Positions 1-12,600 of a stretch of DNA of 64,000 nucleotides are shown here, in pieces. A program made the position numbers and the translations under genes. This DNA comes from Apostichopus japonicus (taxonomy: Eukaryota > Echinodermata > Holothuroidea > Aspidochirotida > Stichopodidae), in NCBI RefSeq assembly GCF_037975245.1, contig NC_092570.1:8433001-8497000 (forward strand), given 5' to 3'. How positions within the stretch are numbered: the first letter of the stretch is position 1; every line of letters begins with the position of its first letter. The notes below the pieces were generated by a model, which worked only from the letters and a program-made list of their open reading frames with translations, did no database searches and was not told the DNA's origin.

Positions 1-698
1 TCAAGGGCACGACGGCTTCTTGCCGTCAGTGATTTCGAGCTCTGTACACTGACACGTTTTCAAGGTTAAAAATATACTTGTTGACTTAGAAACATTACCA
101 TACTTATTTGCATAACTATACTTAAAATGAAGATACCTAGGTTCTGCCTACATCAGCAAGGTTCAAATTATGACCTATAGTTGCTGTAATTTGCTTCGAA
201 ATCGCCTACCCCACCCCCCCCCCCAAAAAAAAAAGAACCCTTGCATCCCAGAGCATCTTGGTTGATTACACAGGTACTGACAGCATTAAAACAGCAGAAG
301 TTGAACAAATATGAATTGAACAATAGAAGGAGCAAACCTTTCTTGGTGTGTTCAAATCATTGCAGTTAAGCATTGAGTTAATCTCTCAATATGCATAATA
401 ACATGGAAGCAAACTAATTATTGTAGAAAATAAAATATTCACAAAGTAAAAATTATGGCTTTGAAATTAATGTCTACCTTGCTCCACCATGAAATGAATG
501 ATTGATATTTTCATCAAGTTGGTTTTGGGACATTTTGAAGAAGATGTGTGACTAAGTATAAAGCATTTTAAAATAGATTGATTCTGTTGCCTTGCACATT
601 TTTTAAGTAACAGCGTTTAACATTTAACAATTTAAAATTTGCAAAGAGAGCTCATGTTTTAATGGTTTTTGTTTTGTTTTTTTGTGCTTAATCTGTAG
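1..698. other. UVRAG intron, 5' part of window
   Basis: This stretch has no supported gene. It ends in a pyrimidine-rich tract and an AG acceptor at 697-698, directly before the first recognisable UVRAG exon. It is therefore read as the end of a UVRAG intron whose earlier exon lies left of the window. A short C-run followed by an A-run lies around 211-235. Nothing else was recognised. Confidence 0.6.
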
Positions 699-3600
699 AA
701 AAGGGTGAGACATATACAGAGTATCTCGCTGAAGAATTTATCAACTGATAGAGCCTTGCTGGAGGATGATGCTCCAGAAAATGTTTACTTTGTGCTACTC
801 AGACCAGGAGATGAAACAGGTATGGTTTGACGGAAAAAAGAGAAACTTCAATGGGGAATCACAAAGATGATCACTGATGCTCAGATTAATAATAATATTG
901 ATGATGATCATGTTTTGCCAGCAGCAGCTGGGTAAGTTGCTCAGGGAAATATGAGACAGGCATACAAATATCTCAACCCATACAAAAATATTATCGGCAC
1001 ACTTTTGAGATTTGGCAAGGATATAACATTTCTGAGTAATTGGGAAGGGTCCATGTAGCTGCATGTGGCACCTGAAGTGGTTCAGGAGTATTCTGGGGAC
1101 AATTTATCATTGAGGACCTGAACCTGTAAGAAATCTTGTTTGTTTTTGGACAAAAGAAACAAACCTTGAAAAAAATGTGTCAATTGGATACAAAGTAATT
1201 GAATCCTTTCCGGTTTTGCAAACCGTGCATTTTTGGCAATAGATGGGTGCGACACCTCATCATTCAGCTGGTACCTCACATCACACCCACTCTACCCAAC
1301 TTCCTCCCCTTTGTCACAGGTGTTGGAGCATACTTTATGGAGAAATTTGCCCAACTAATCCAACATGTTTGTACAGTTATATAGTTTTGCTCTAGGAAAA
1401 GAAAGTGAACATGTATGAGCATTGAACTGTTAACTTGTGTACTTCTATATACAGCCTTTGAGCTGTTACCAGAATCTTAAGCAACTTAAGGACTAGGACT
1501 AGCAATTTTTTTTTGATTGAAAAGATGTCTGTAATTAATATTTGTCATTCATTTTGCTCAACAGGATTTTATTCTAGTGAAAGGGTCCAAGATATTGTGG
1601 TATGTATTTCCTGTAGTACCTAAAAGAGATTCTCGCCTTTGATCTCTCATTACCCCTATGTTTTCTTTCTTTGTTTTTTCCAAAGCTAGTAACGCCCCCA
1701 TAATTTGATATATTATTCATGTATTATCTGATAAATTATTTCATATATTATTTCATATAAAGTGTGATATTCATTGTTCAATATTAAGACTATGAACCCC
1801 TTCTTGATTTCTTCATCAAATGTATGTTAATTAGGTAGTCATTAAATTCTTGGCCCAGACATGATGTCATATAAGTGTAATCAGATATGCTTAGTGCATG
1901 CTAGTGCATGCAGGGACTATTGTACAGTGCATGTTATTCTTGGAACGGTTATTGTACAGCAACACTCGAACATACTTGAGAATGCAACATGTTTCCTGTT
2001 GTAATTGGTGAACAATGTATTGCTGTCATAACCAGTTGTAAATACTATTATCATGAAGTAGATATATTATTAAAGGCTGTATCTCTAGGTACTTCTCTTG
2101 CTACTACAGAAAGGAGGAAGTGGAAAGGTTGCCATTTTCAAGTAGCCCATAATAGCTGAAAGAAAATTGAAAACAATATTCTATTGTACAGTATGTAAAA
2201 AGATATACCAGCCATCCTAAGAGGTGCAGTAACCTGTTTTGTAGGCATGCTAAGTAATACTTTGATAGGGCGGTATTAATTGGAAAGAAAAATGAAAAGC
2301 TACTATACATATATGCAATGAAGAATACTGCTTAGCTCACATGTTTCATTTTTAGTCTCAGCCTACTGTACGTAGGCTACTGTCATATATGTGACGGCCC
2401 TGTCTGTGATGCCCAGGTGTAGGCCACTACTGATTGGCCCTCCTTGTTATTACTACCCCTTTATAACCTCATATCAAATCCAGTACATATCATAAAGTTA
2501 TAGTTTTTGTTTTTATGAACCTCTCTCATTGCTGTTTCTCCTCATCCTTCAGAATCCTTCCTGGAACAATCTTGATTTGGGGAATTTCTGCAAAACCCAT
2601 TATGGCAGCCTCCTTTGTATCCTTCTTATTTATGGTTCATTTTTCATCAATTTATTACTTTTTACAAGGAGATTGTTACAGGGGGGTGGGACAGGGGGGT
2701 TGGAAAGTGTTTGTGACAGGATATCATATTACCAAAGTTATAATATGGTCTAAATATAGTCAGAGTAATGGCTTTAAGCATCAGAACAAAATCAATTTTG
2801 TCTTAATTAAAAGACTTCTGGCCGGCAAATGTATGTTTGAAAGCTTTTCTATATTGTGGAATGTTGTTCCTAGGCTTTGCATAACATTAAAGGTTTCTAT
2901 ATCATTGGGGTTGGTGGGTTACTTTAGCATATAAGTTACATGATGCAGATGGGGGTTTGTTAGTCAATAGGATGGAGTTTATATTTCAAGTAAGTTCACA
3001 TAGTTTTCTTGTGTGGTTTATTTTCATAAGTCTAGGTGACATATTCTTCACCATGTCTGACAATATTTCGTATTACTCACCAGAACAGTGGTACAGATTT
3101 ATGACGGAAATTAACAGTTTTTTTTCTTCAAATTTCCCAAAAAATTGTCACACGTTTAATACTTTCATCTAAGCTAACAGTATTACATACGTAGTATAGA
3201 TGTTACCAGCTGTTAGCAAAAATAGGATGAAAGCTCGCCTTGAGCTTATGTTGCTCCAGTTAAGTGTGAAAGATTTATTTATTCATTTGTCAGTCACTTG
3301 TTGGTTATAAATAAAGTTTTTTTATAAGTTTTCACTTTCGTTAGTCAGTTCAATTTTGGATTTAGAATCAGAAGTCAAAAGAGCAGGCATTAATATTTAA
3401 CACAAAAAGTACATTCAACCTATGGTAGCCATATGTACTATACAGTAGTCAAATGAGAACATCCTCTTTACAGACAATTGCAGTATCTCCTTGTTGCTTC
3501 AGCTATCAAACTTCATAAATGCATATTTTACTACACTGATACCTAGATCATGCATCTGTGTGTAAAGGTTATGACTGCATGATATATTACAACAATAATG

Positions 3601-6600
3601 AAGTAGAGTATCTATTTTACTTTCATTTTTATGCAAGTGGTACTTGTGGGATACCACTGTACAGTAGTAATGTGTTGTTGCTTAAAGCTTCCTTAATGAA
3701 TTTGTTCAGGTGTTATAGTACAGATATGGGGGAGCAACGCCAATGGAAGTCGTATTCTGGTGGAGTGGACAGTCCATCTGAGGGGGCTCATCCATGTTGG
3801 TGAAGAGGTAATGCAACTGAGATACTTTTTTTAAGCAAAGAATCAAGTCATAGTTTTTTTTTTTTTTTTTTGGGGGGGGGGGGGTTGAGGGGTAAACCAT
3901 TGCATATGTATAATTGAGGTAGGGGGGAGTGTTTAGTTTTATGCCATAGTGCCTTAAGCTGGGAAAGTCACAACAGCTTGAAAAGTTTGAAACTACTGCA
4001 AAATGCATATGTCTGTTCAGTTAATACATACATTAGTAACTAGTGTTAAAAGTGCCGCATGGTTTGCTGTACTAAGGACGACACTGGCTTAGTTACAACT
4101 CCTTGAGCGCTTTCAGGCTTCGGTAAAAGTACAAAAGCATTTGATGTCTGTATGCAAATCCACCCGATGTGTTCGCATGCTTGTGTTAACTTTTATTCAA
4201 AGATCGTTAAACAGTACAGATCACGCACTGTAGGACAGATATGACTGCGCCCTCTGTTGATATGCCGGAGAGCCCCATTGTGTGCTTGTGGTAGAAGATC
4301 CAAGAAGATATTTTTCAGAAAAACTTGCTTGATATGCAACATGTGAAAGAAACACTTTAATATTTGATTGAACATGCATTAAGTATCGTACATGTTCTTA
4401 AGGAGTGGTTATATTGCTTTTTTTAAGATGATGTTCTTTCTTTTTCTTACCAGCTTGTAAAAGACAGCAAGAAATTTCAGCCAGATTCTATAGTCTTTGG
4501 TCTCCTAGACAGCTTCTATACAGCAGGCGACTGTTTACCGGTAAGATGTGTGAATTCTTCTTTGTATTCCTTCCTTTGTTGTAGGTGGAATTCAAATTTG
4601 GTTTCACATGGCATGGCGGAATGTCTGTAGTTTTGCAAGCAGGGGCTAAACTAAGACATCAAATAGAAAATAGTGCCAAAAGAGGGGGAATGACTGGACA
4701 AAATGACAAATAAACTTGTTTGACCTATGGTTGGGATAGAAACAAAAGAGAGAGGGAAGTAGGGGGAGGTAGGGGGGAGGGGGTAGGGAGGGAAGGAAGG
4801 ATGAGAAGGAGGGAAGAGGAGGGCAGAGGGAGTCACGTTGTTGTTAAGGTACTGTTCAAAACTTTTCATATAAACAGCGGAGAAATGACTGGACAAAATG
4901 ACAAATAAAATAGTTTTACCATTCGTTGGGGTCGGAACAAGGGGAAAGGGAGGAAGGAGGGGAGGGATAGCAGTAGGAGAGGAAGTAAGGGGCAGGGAGT
5001 TGCATTGTTGTTCAGGTACTGTCCAAAACTGAATATGCAGAGGAGAAATGATTGCACAACATGACAAATACATTTTTTTTACCTATTGTTGGGTAGGAAG
5101 AAGGTGAGAGGAAGGGAGAAGTAGGGAAGAGGGAGAGGGAGGAGGGGGAGGGAGTTGCATTGTGGTTTAGGTATCGTCCAAAAATTTCATAAACACAATG
5201 GGAGCATATTTGAACCGAAACATTGAGTGATGGTCATGCCCCTAATTACCACTATATCCTGCTTCTATGTATGTATGTCTGTTTGCCCAGGATAAGTAAA
5301 TATCAGCCATTATTGATATATAGTTCTCTTTCCCCCTTTTTATTCCTTTCTGTAGGTGTCAGCTTTAGGGAACAATGCTAAGTTCTGTCATGCCTTGGAG
5401 GTAGAGCAGACTATGGTCAGTGCTACTTATGATGTCTACTCCATCGCAAGGTAGTTATTATCTATCATAACACACTCTTTATATCAGTTGCAGAGGAGCT
5501 TGTACATGAAAACTTAAACAGCTACACAAAGATATTTTCATGGTACATAGTTTCTCACAGCCATTGATAATTCTACCTTTTAATGTAGTTTGTGATAAGT
5601 TAAATTGCACCTGTTTGGCCTAGGGCAGGGGGAATGTCAACTTTTAGGCCCACAACTCAGGATCTTCCATGAGGACTGTGGACCCACAACCTACCTAACC
5701 CTCACCTCAGTCTCCCTTCACGCAACCCCCCGATCAAGATTCAGACCCCCAAGATGTAATTATTAACTGTACACCTGTAAAGAGCCATGTGCACGGTACA
5801 GAGTTGCTGAGGGCGACATTCCTTAATATGAAATTGTTCCCAGTCATTGTCTCACTCAACTTATAATTGGTTGATGAATGTAAACTGTTAGGGTCATTTT
5901 GGGGTCTAAATACATTTTAATTTTCAAATCACATTTTCTTTGTCAGACTTCATACGATGCAGCGTGCAATAAAACAATCCGAGGCCTCCTTTTCAGGAGC
6001 CCACAAGAGCATTATGGGAAAATTAACAGCTCAGGAGAAGAAAACTGATTTGGTAAGTCCAGAACAGTGAATAAAAGTCCGCTAGCAGGTGTTGAAGGTC
6101 AAAGCTTATTAAACAGAAGAACACTACCATATTCTGCATAGGTGAAAGGTCAACAGAGGTCATAGTCTGAAAACTTTGTAAACATGATAACTCTGAAAGT
6201 AAAGCTTGGATTTACTTCATACTTGATTTGGTAAGTCCAGACAGTGAATAAATGTCTGTTAGCAGGTATTGAAGGTCAAAGCTTATTAAACAGAGGAACA
6301 CTACCTTATTCTACATTTGTGAAAGGTCAACAGAGGTCATAGTCTGAAAACTTTGTAAGCATGATAAATCTGAAATTAAAGCTTGGATTTACTTCATACT
6401 TGGTATGTTGATGCACCTTACCAAGTACAGGAACCCTATTTATTTCTGCCAAGTTTAAAGGTTATATGAGGTTAAAGTCTGAAACTTTTTCTCTCTGAAA
6501 CTCAAAAAGTAAATGTTGAACTTTATGTGGATCCAACTTATTGAGTACAAGATCCCTCTTGATTCTGCAGAGGTCAAAGGTCATTTGAGGTCATCAGTGG

Positions 6601-9600
6601 TCACAATGTCAAGTTAAATAATTTACCCAACTACAGAATTGGTGAAAAGTAGTGCAGTAGTTGGGTGATCGTTGCCCCATAATGCGTAGTACTTGCGTTA
6701 AGGCAAATCAAATACTGACAAATTTGAATTCCTTCCTCCACAAGATTGCATGAGTCACAATGATATTCCTGTCCACCTGTGTTGAGGGGGAGGGGTTGGG
6801 AGCAACCTGTGTTGAGTAGGAGGAGGGGTTGGGAGTGCAGCATCTTCTGCAATTTCATATTTTACATCTAGTTCTAGGGAGCTGTCACATTGCACCGTTG
6901 GGTCTACTTGGAAATTTTGCCATACTTGTCACCATTTCTGAAACCTACTATAAGTCCCAGTTGTATATTTCAGGAAAAAAGAACATTTATCACTCATAAT
7001 AGAGCCTGGGACAGGCAAGGTTAAGTCTATAAGTGCCAAAATGAATTTACGAGAAACAATATGACTGATCAGACATTATGCTCCAAAGTGCCCAGCACAT
7101 CATTGTTTTAACTTTAAGCACCATTTCTTGGACAAATGTCTTTTTCTATGTCAATAACTGTCACATGACTTGGCCTCTTCTGCTTTGTAAGGGTTTTCCA
7201 TTTCCACTGATGACAACCCTGATGTCATTAACTTTCAGAAGGGTAGTAGTAGTACTGTTGTAATGTGCAAATTATTTTTTACTCAGTTGCTCTGTCAATC
7301 AGGTGATTGCATTTATAAGGCAATGCGTGGAACCATGGAACTCTTCTGGCTTTCTGGTTGTTAATTCAACTAGGCTTATTATTTGAAGACTTTTTTTTTA
7401 AACCATAAAAAAAAGTATTGAAGATTTCATATTTTTAAAATGCCATGGCAAAAACATGCAAGTTTGATTTCCATGTTTTCATCACACAATTTATAACCAA
7501 ACCCTCTGTATCTTGTGTTCTTTCTGCCCAACCCTGTGGTTTTATCACTATTCATTGGGAACTATTGCAGTGACCATATGTGTTTCTTCTTTTTCTTCTA
7601 TTTCTTCAACCCTTTTGTACAGAAAGCTGAAAAAGATGACCTTATATTCAGAATAGATCTCCTTCGAGAGGAATTGGAAAAACAGAGACTGGAACATAAG
7701 GATGAACGTAAAATTTGCTCAGAATTTAGAGACAAATCTCTTCAACAAAGTAAGTTATTTAGTTTTTAGTGAAAACGGCTGTATTTGACTGGTGGGGATG
7801 GTGTATCCTTTCATTGCTCAAAAACATACAAAGGTTACTCTTTTTGTTATACCTACATGCAGACATGATGACAGGGTGAAGGCTTCAGCCCATTGCCAGA
7901 GTACCAAAAAAATATGGAATGAAATAATGTTTCTGATTTTTAAGACTTTAAAATGGGGGTCCGGTTGCATAATTGTTTTAGTGGTTGCACCTGGCTCTGG
8001 TAGACCATGTTATGCAAATTAGACGAGTTGCTATGCAATTGAAGCACTGTATAACAGCTTTCCTTCACAAAAAATATTTAATTATAAAATGAAGAGATAT
8101 TATAACTGCTTTGCCAGCTCTTATGACCTAACAGATGACTTGAGGCAAAAAACAAAAAATGAGTTTTGATACGTTGTAGACATTTAAAACCACAGACATC
8201 AATCCAAGTTGTGTTTTATATTCACTTTTTGATAAATGACCCTTTAAACAGCACAAGTGATTAGACTATATAGTCTAATATACTGATCATGCAATCAATG
8301 CCAAAAAATTGGAAAACAAGACTTTGTGTGGCCTCAAATGACATGTTCACAAGCTGGTGCGTAGCGAGGAATTTGCCAAGGGAGGGGCGGAGCTTGTAGG
8401 CAAACTATCTAAGCGTGGCGCCACCATGAGTTGGCGGGAAGCGTACAAGAAATTTTGGGCCGAAAATTCCCCCCAGTTCGCTGGAAATGGCACTTCCCAG
8501 GCCATGTAAGTTGCATCTAAGCATTTTCTATTTTGAAATTACTAGCGATGATACAACAAATATGCTCAAGGAGGGGGTGGGAGGTTGGTCACCCCCCCCT
8601 TGGCTAGGTGCCTGTTCACAAGTTATTGTAAATTTGTAAAATGCAAATGGTTTGAATGTCATCCCAGGGTGCTCTTTCTTACCGCTCTGTTGTTTATGTC
8701 ATGTAAAAAGAAAATCAGTTAAAATTTAGTTATCAAGAATTGATAAAACGATGGATTCACATTTAGGTCTGTACTGAGAAGCGGACGCCATCATCAAATT
8801 GAAGCATTAAAGGAGCATTCCAGAGTATGACAATTTTTTTTGAAAACCAGAACAGCTGTTGTATTTCTGCCTTAAAGGGAGTGAAGACTCGCGAAAGAAA
8901 CGTCTAATGCCGGTAATCTGACCTAGTTTTGAATGAGGTGTAACAGAAGTGTTAGACACCACCATCGATCCCAGAAAATACACACACAGCTAGCTATCGT
9001 CCGTAATTAGACACTAGTGTACAGTCAATACATGCAGCAATGGTCAATACCCACAACACAGTGTACATAGCAGTGATGGACATCTCAGCAGGGAGTTGTT
9101 ATGGAACTCCCTGATCTCAGGTCCAGATAAGACGTTTCATTACTGTCAGCATTTTGTAGCGACAAGAAGAAAACTTCACTTGCAAGCAACGGAAAGTTAA
9201 CTTTTTCACAGGGCGGCAAGCGGTTTGGGGCGAGTCTTCAATGCCTTTAAAGTCCCTCTTTTAGTTATTAATGGTTATCAGGAATTAGTGATAGTGGATG
9301 CCACTTATCCACTTCAGCCCAGAGTCTTGTATGCAGATTAATACAAATGGCTGATGCACTACATTTTCTTCAAACCAACTGATTAATTTCCCTTCTTCTC
9401 TCATTTTTAGAATCGGAGAGCTCAAAGAGGTCGGAACAGTTACAAAGAAGTGGAAGGAAACTACAAGATCACTTGGAGCATCTGTCCTCGATAAGGTATC
9501 ATTGTTGTTTTTACTCCTGTCAAATTTATACAAACCATCTGTCTTGAATAGTCAGGGACAAAAGAGATAGAAGTTTCTACTCTTAAGAAGATGAATTTGA

Positions 9601-12600
9601 TGGAACTTGATGATAAAATATGGTTTTGTATTTGGTATTTAATCTTGTTAGGTACCAATACCAACCTGATATATTCTTGTAGAAGTGAGAGAAAGCGGAC
9701 GATACTGATCGGATATGGAAGATGGCTTTGTCTGCTGGAGAAACTGAAAAAGATGCCACCATTTTACATTTAAGCACTCACAATCAAACACAAGAAGTGA
9801 CACCCCCTTCCTCTTACACCCCTCCTCCCACCCCAACCCTAAAATGGTGACATCAACTTGTGAATAGCATGATTCTCTCAATTACATTAGAACAAAATTT
9901 TGCCAACTGTTTATGAGTAGAGAAGACATAGCTAAGAGGGTTAGACACTAGTACATCTGCTGTAAAAATACTAATATTTGGTTTTAAGTTAACAGCTTGT
10001 CTTGAGGCAATTGCTTGTCTATTTTTGGTGCAAGGTCAGCAATCTTGGAATGGAACATTTTGTGTTCATCTATTTCCGTCATATTTTATGTGTGTTTATT
10101 ATTTAAATATATTTCTTTCAATGATTCGTTTGCTAGGGATAAACAGGGTGAGGTGAAAAGTGATTATTTTTCTCGACGGTCTACCCTGATCAAGGAACTA
10201 GCTGCAATTTATCCAATAGATGTGGACTCAGACAATCTTTATTACATCAATGGAATCAGACTACCAAATGCTGAAAAGTACTCAGGTAAACTAAGCTCAT
10301 TCTTTTGTTTAAAAAATATTAACATTTGTGATTATATCATCTTATTTAAGAGTACCACTTGAATTTAGTCGATTTTTATGATTTGAATCTCTTTTTTTTC
10401 ATTTAAAAGATATGCAACAACATTTTATCTAGATATTGTCTGATCTTAAAAATGTAATTAGTGTCATTTGCTTAGTTAATACTGAAATAGATTCATTTAG
10501 TTGATGGGTGATCATTCCTCTCCAAAAAGGTAAAAACACTCCCTATAACAGTGATATTGCTCTCAAGTGCATCATTATAGCTTGTGAAATTTTTATAAAC
10601 TTTTGTAACATATGTTATTATTCTTCTTTTTGGCTGTACATAGTATTCCATTTCACTGCCATTCTCATCTATGAATATTGAAAGGAGAATGATAAAGGAC
10701 CTTTCATAAATACATTAAGCAGCCTCAAATGGAAACAAACATTCCCCCCCATCTCCACTAACCCCCTCCCCTCCCCTCCCCCACTCCCATCAATGAATGG
10801 TCAAGAGATGAGCATTTCTTTGTTAAGAAGATTAAATTTTGCATTTTCAAACACACAAAGCTGAAGACTTTGATCAAGTCTAAAACATGATATCATCGAA
10901 CGACCTGTGCTGCAATTATTTTTCTTTTTTTCTTTCTTTTTTCTTAATTTATTTATTTATTACAATGTTTATTTTCTATCTTGGAGATGTGTTTTTAAGA
11001 TGTTGAACCTCTTGACATGACCTAAAGATATTGTTGGTTACATCATCGACACTGAATAACATTCTACCTTGGAAGTACGAAAAAGACAAGAAAAATCTAA
11101 GAGAAACTAAAATGTCCGAGATCCTGGTGGCACTACGACATTTACCGATTTACAAAATGACAACTCACAGACACGACTCTTAAAATAGGATACATCTGCC
11201 ACCAAACAGAACAAGATATATCTTAGCTGTTTGCTGGAGTTCTTCTTCACAAAGATGTTTGTCATATAAGCAAAAGATAACTGAAGATGTAAAAATGAAA
11301 AAAAAAATGAAAAATTTACATTGTTGTAAATTGATTTTGAGGTTCTTTTTTGTATTATTCTTCAAGGCTGCGATGACACCCAGATTGCGATTGCCCTCGG
11401 CCATACTTGCCAGTTAGTCCTCATGATCGCCATCTTCCTTCAGATGCCTCTGAGGTATCCCATGGTGCATCTGGGCTCCAAGTCTATCATACGAGATCAC
11501 ATAACAGCACATCTATCACAGAAGGATAGGGAGTGAGTAATTATGTTTGCTGTATTTGGTGTGTTGGATTATTGAGATTAAACTATTGTATATGAATTGA
11601 TTTGATTTGCTAAAACAGTGTGATATTTTTATTATTTAATTCTTATTTTGACTTTTATAATTTCCAAGAGACCCTCATTTACAAAGACAGATCTCAAAAA
11701 TAAAAATTGGAAACAATAAGGAGTAAATAATTGAAATAATTACTTAGAAAAAAGAAAAGACAAACAAGCCAAGTGGTGTGTTGGTGCAGAATAATCCATA
11801 CATCTCTCAGTTGTCAGATGGGATCGTGAGAGACCAGAAAAAAGAAGGAGACGTTTTGGGGCTATTTAATATATATATTGTTCCGTATTATCAAACTGTC
11901 GCTGAAACTATGAACTCGGAGTAGTAAATCTTGTAGAAGACATGAATCTTGTTTTATCATCACATGTACTCTCTCTCTCTCTCTCTCTCTCTCGAGAGAG
12001 AGAGAGAGAAACGGTTTTACCGATGCTTTTAGGTCAGTGATGCTGAAGAGTGGCTCAATGCTCTCGGTCTCTTTTGTCTTCCACAGTTTTCCGTTGTATA
12101 TCAAAGGTAGGGATAAGATGCACTTCAATTACGCGGTGTACTTATTGAACAGAAATATCGTGCAAGTCCGGACAGCCGTGCGACTCTCCACGCAAGACTT
12201 AAGGGCGACTCTTCCAAACCTGAAGGACTTACTCGAACAAAAGTGGGGTGTGAGAAGGTACGGTAAAATAATAATAAGTAATATTTATATAGCGCATAAT
12301 CAGCAAAGCTGCTCAAAGCGCTTTACAAATGTAAAACCTAAAAACAAATAGTAACAAAAACCAAAATATTAAATATAGAGAACCAATAAGGCAAAAAAAT
12401 GTAAAAGCCAAAAGCAACAATTTAAAAAACACCTGTATTAAACGATACTAAAACTTAAAAATAAAAAGCCCAAAACGCATATAGTCCAAAACAAATTCAG
12501 AAGTATGTAAATAGTAAAATAGATTAAATCATAAATATAAATAAGTATGAGAAACTATAGTACAGTAAGACAATTATTGTAAAAGCCTAAACCAGATAAA

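Noticed and set aside
2515-2934. 139-residue plus-strand ORF starting at 2515
   Set aside because: The real coding content is the short UVRAG exon 2553-2616 in another frame; the long ORF runs through its splice sites into intron.
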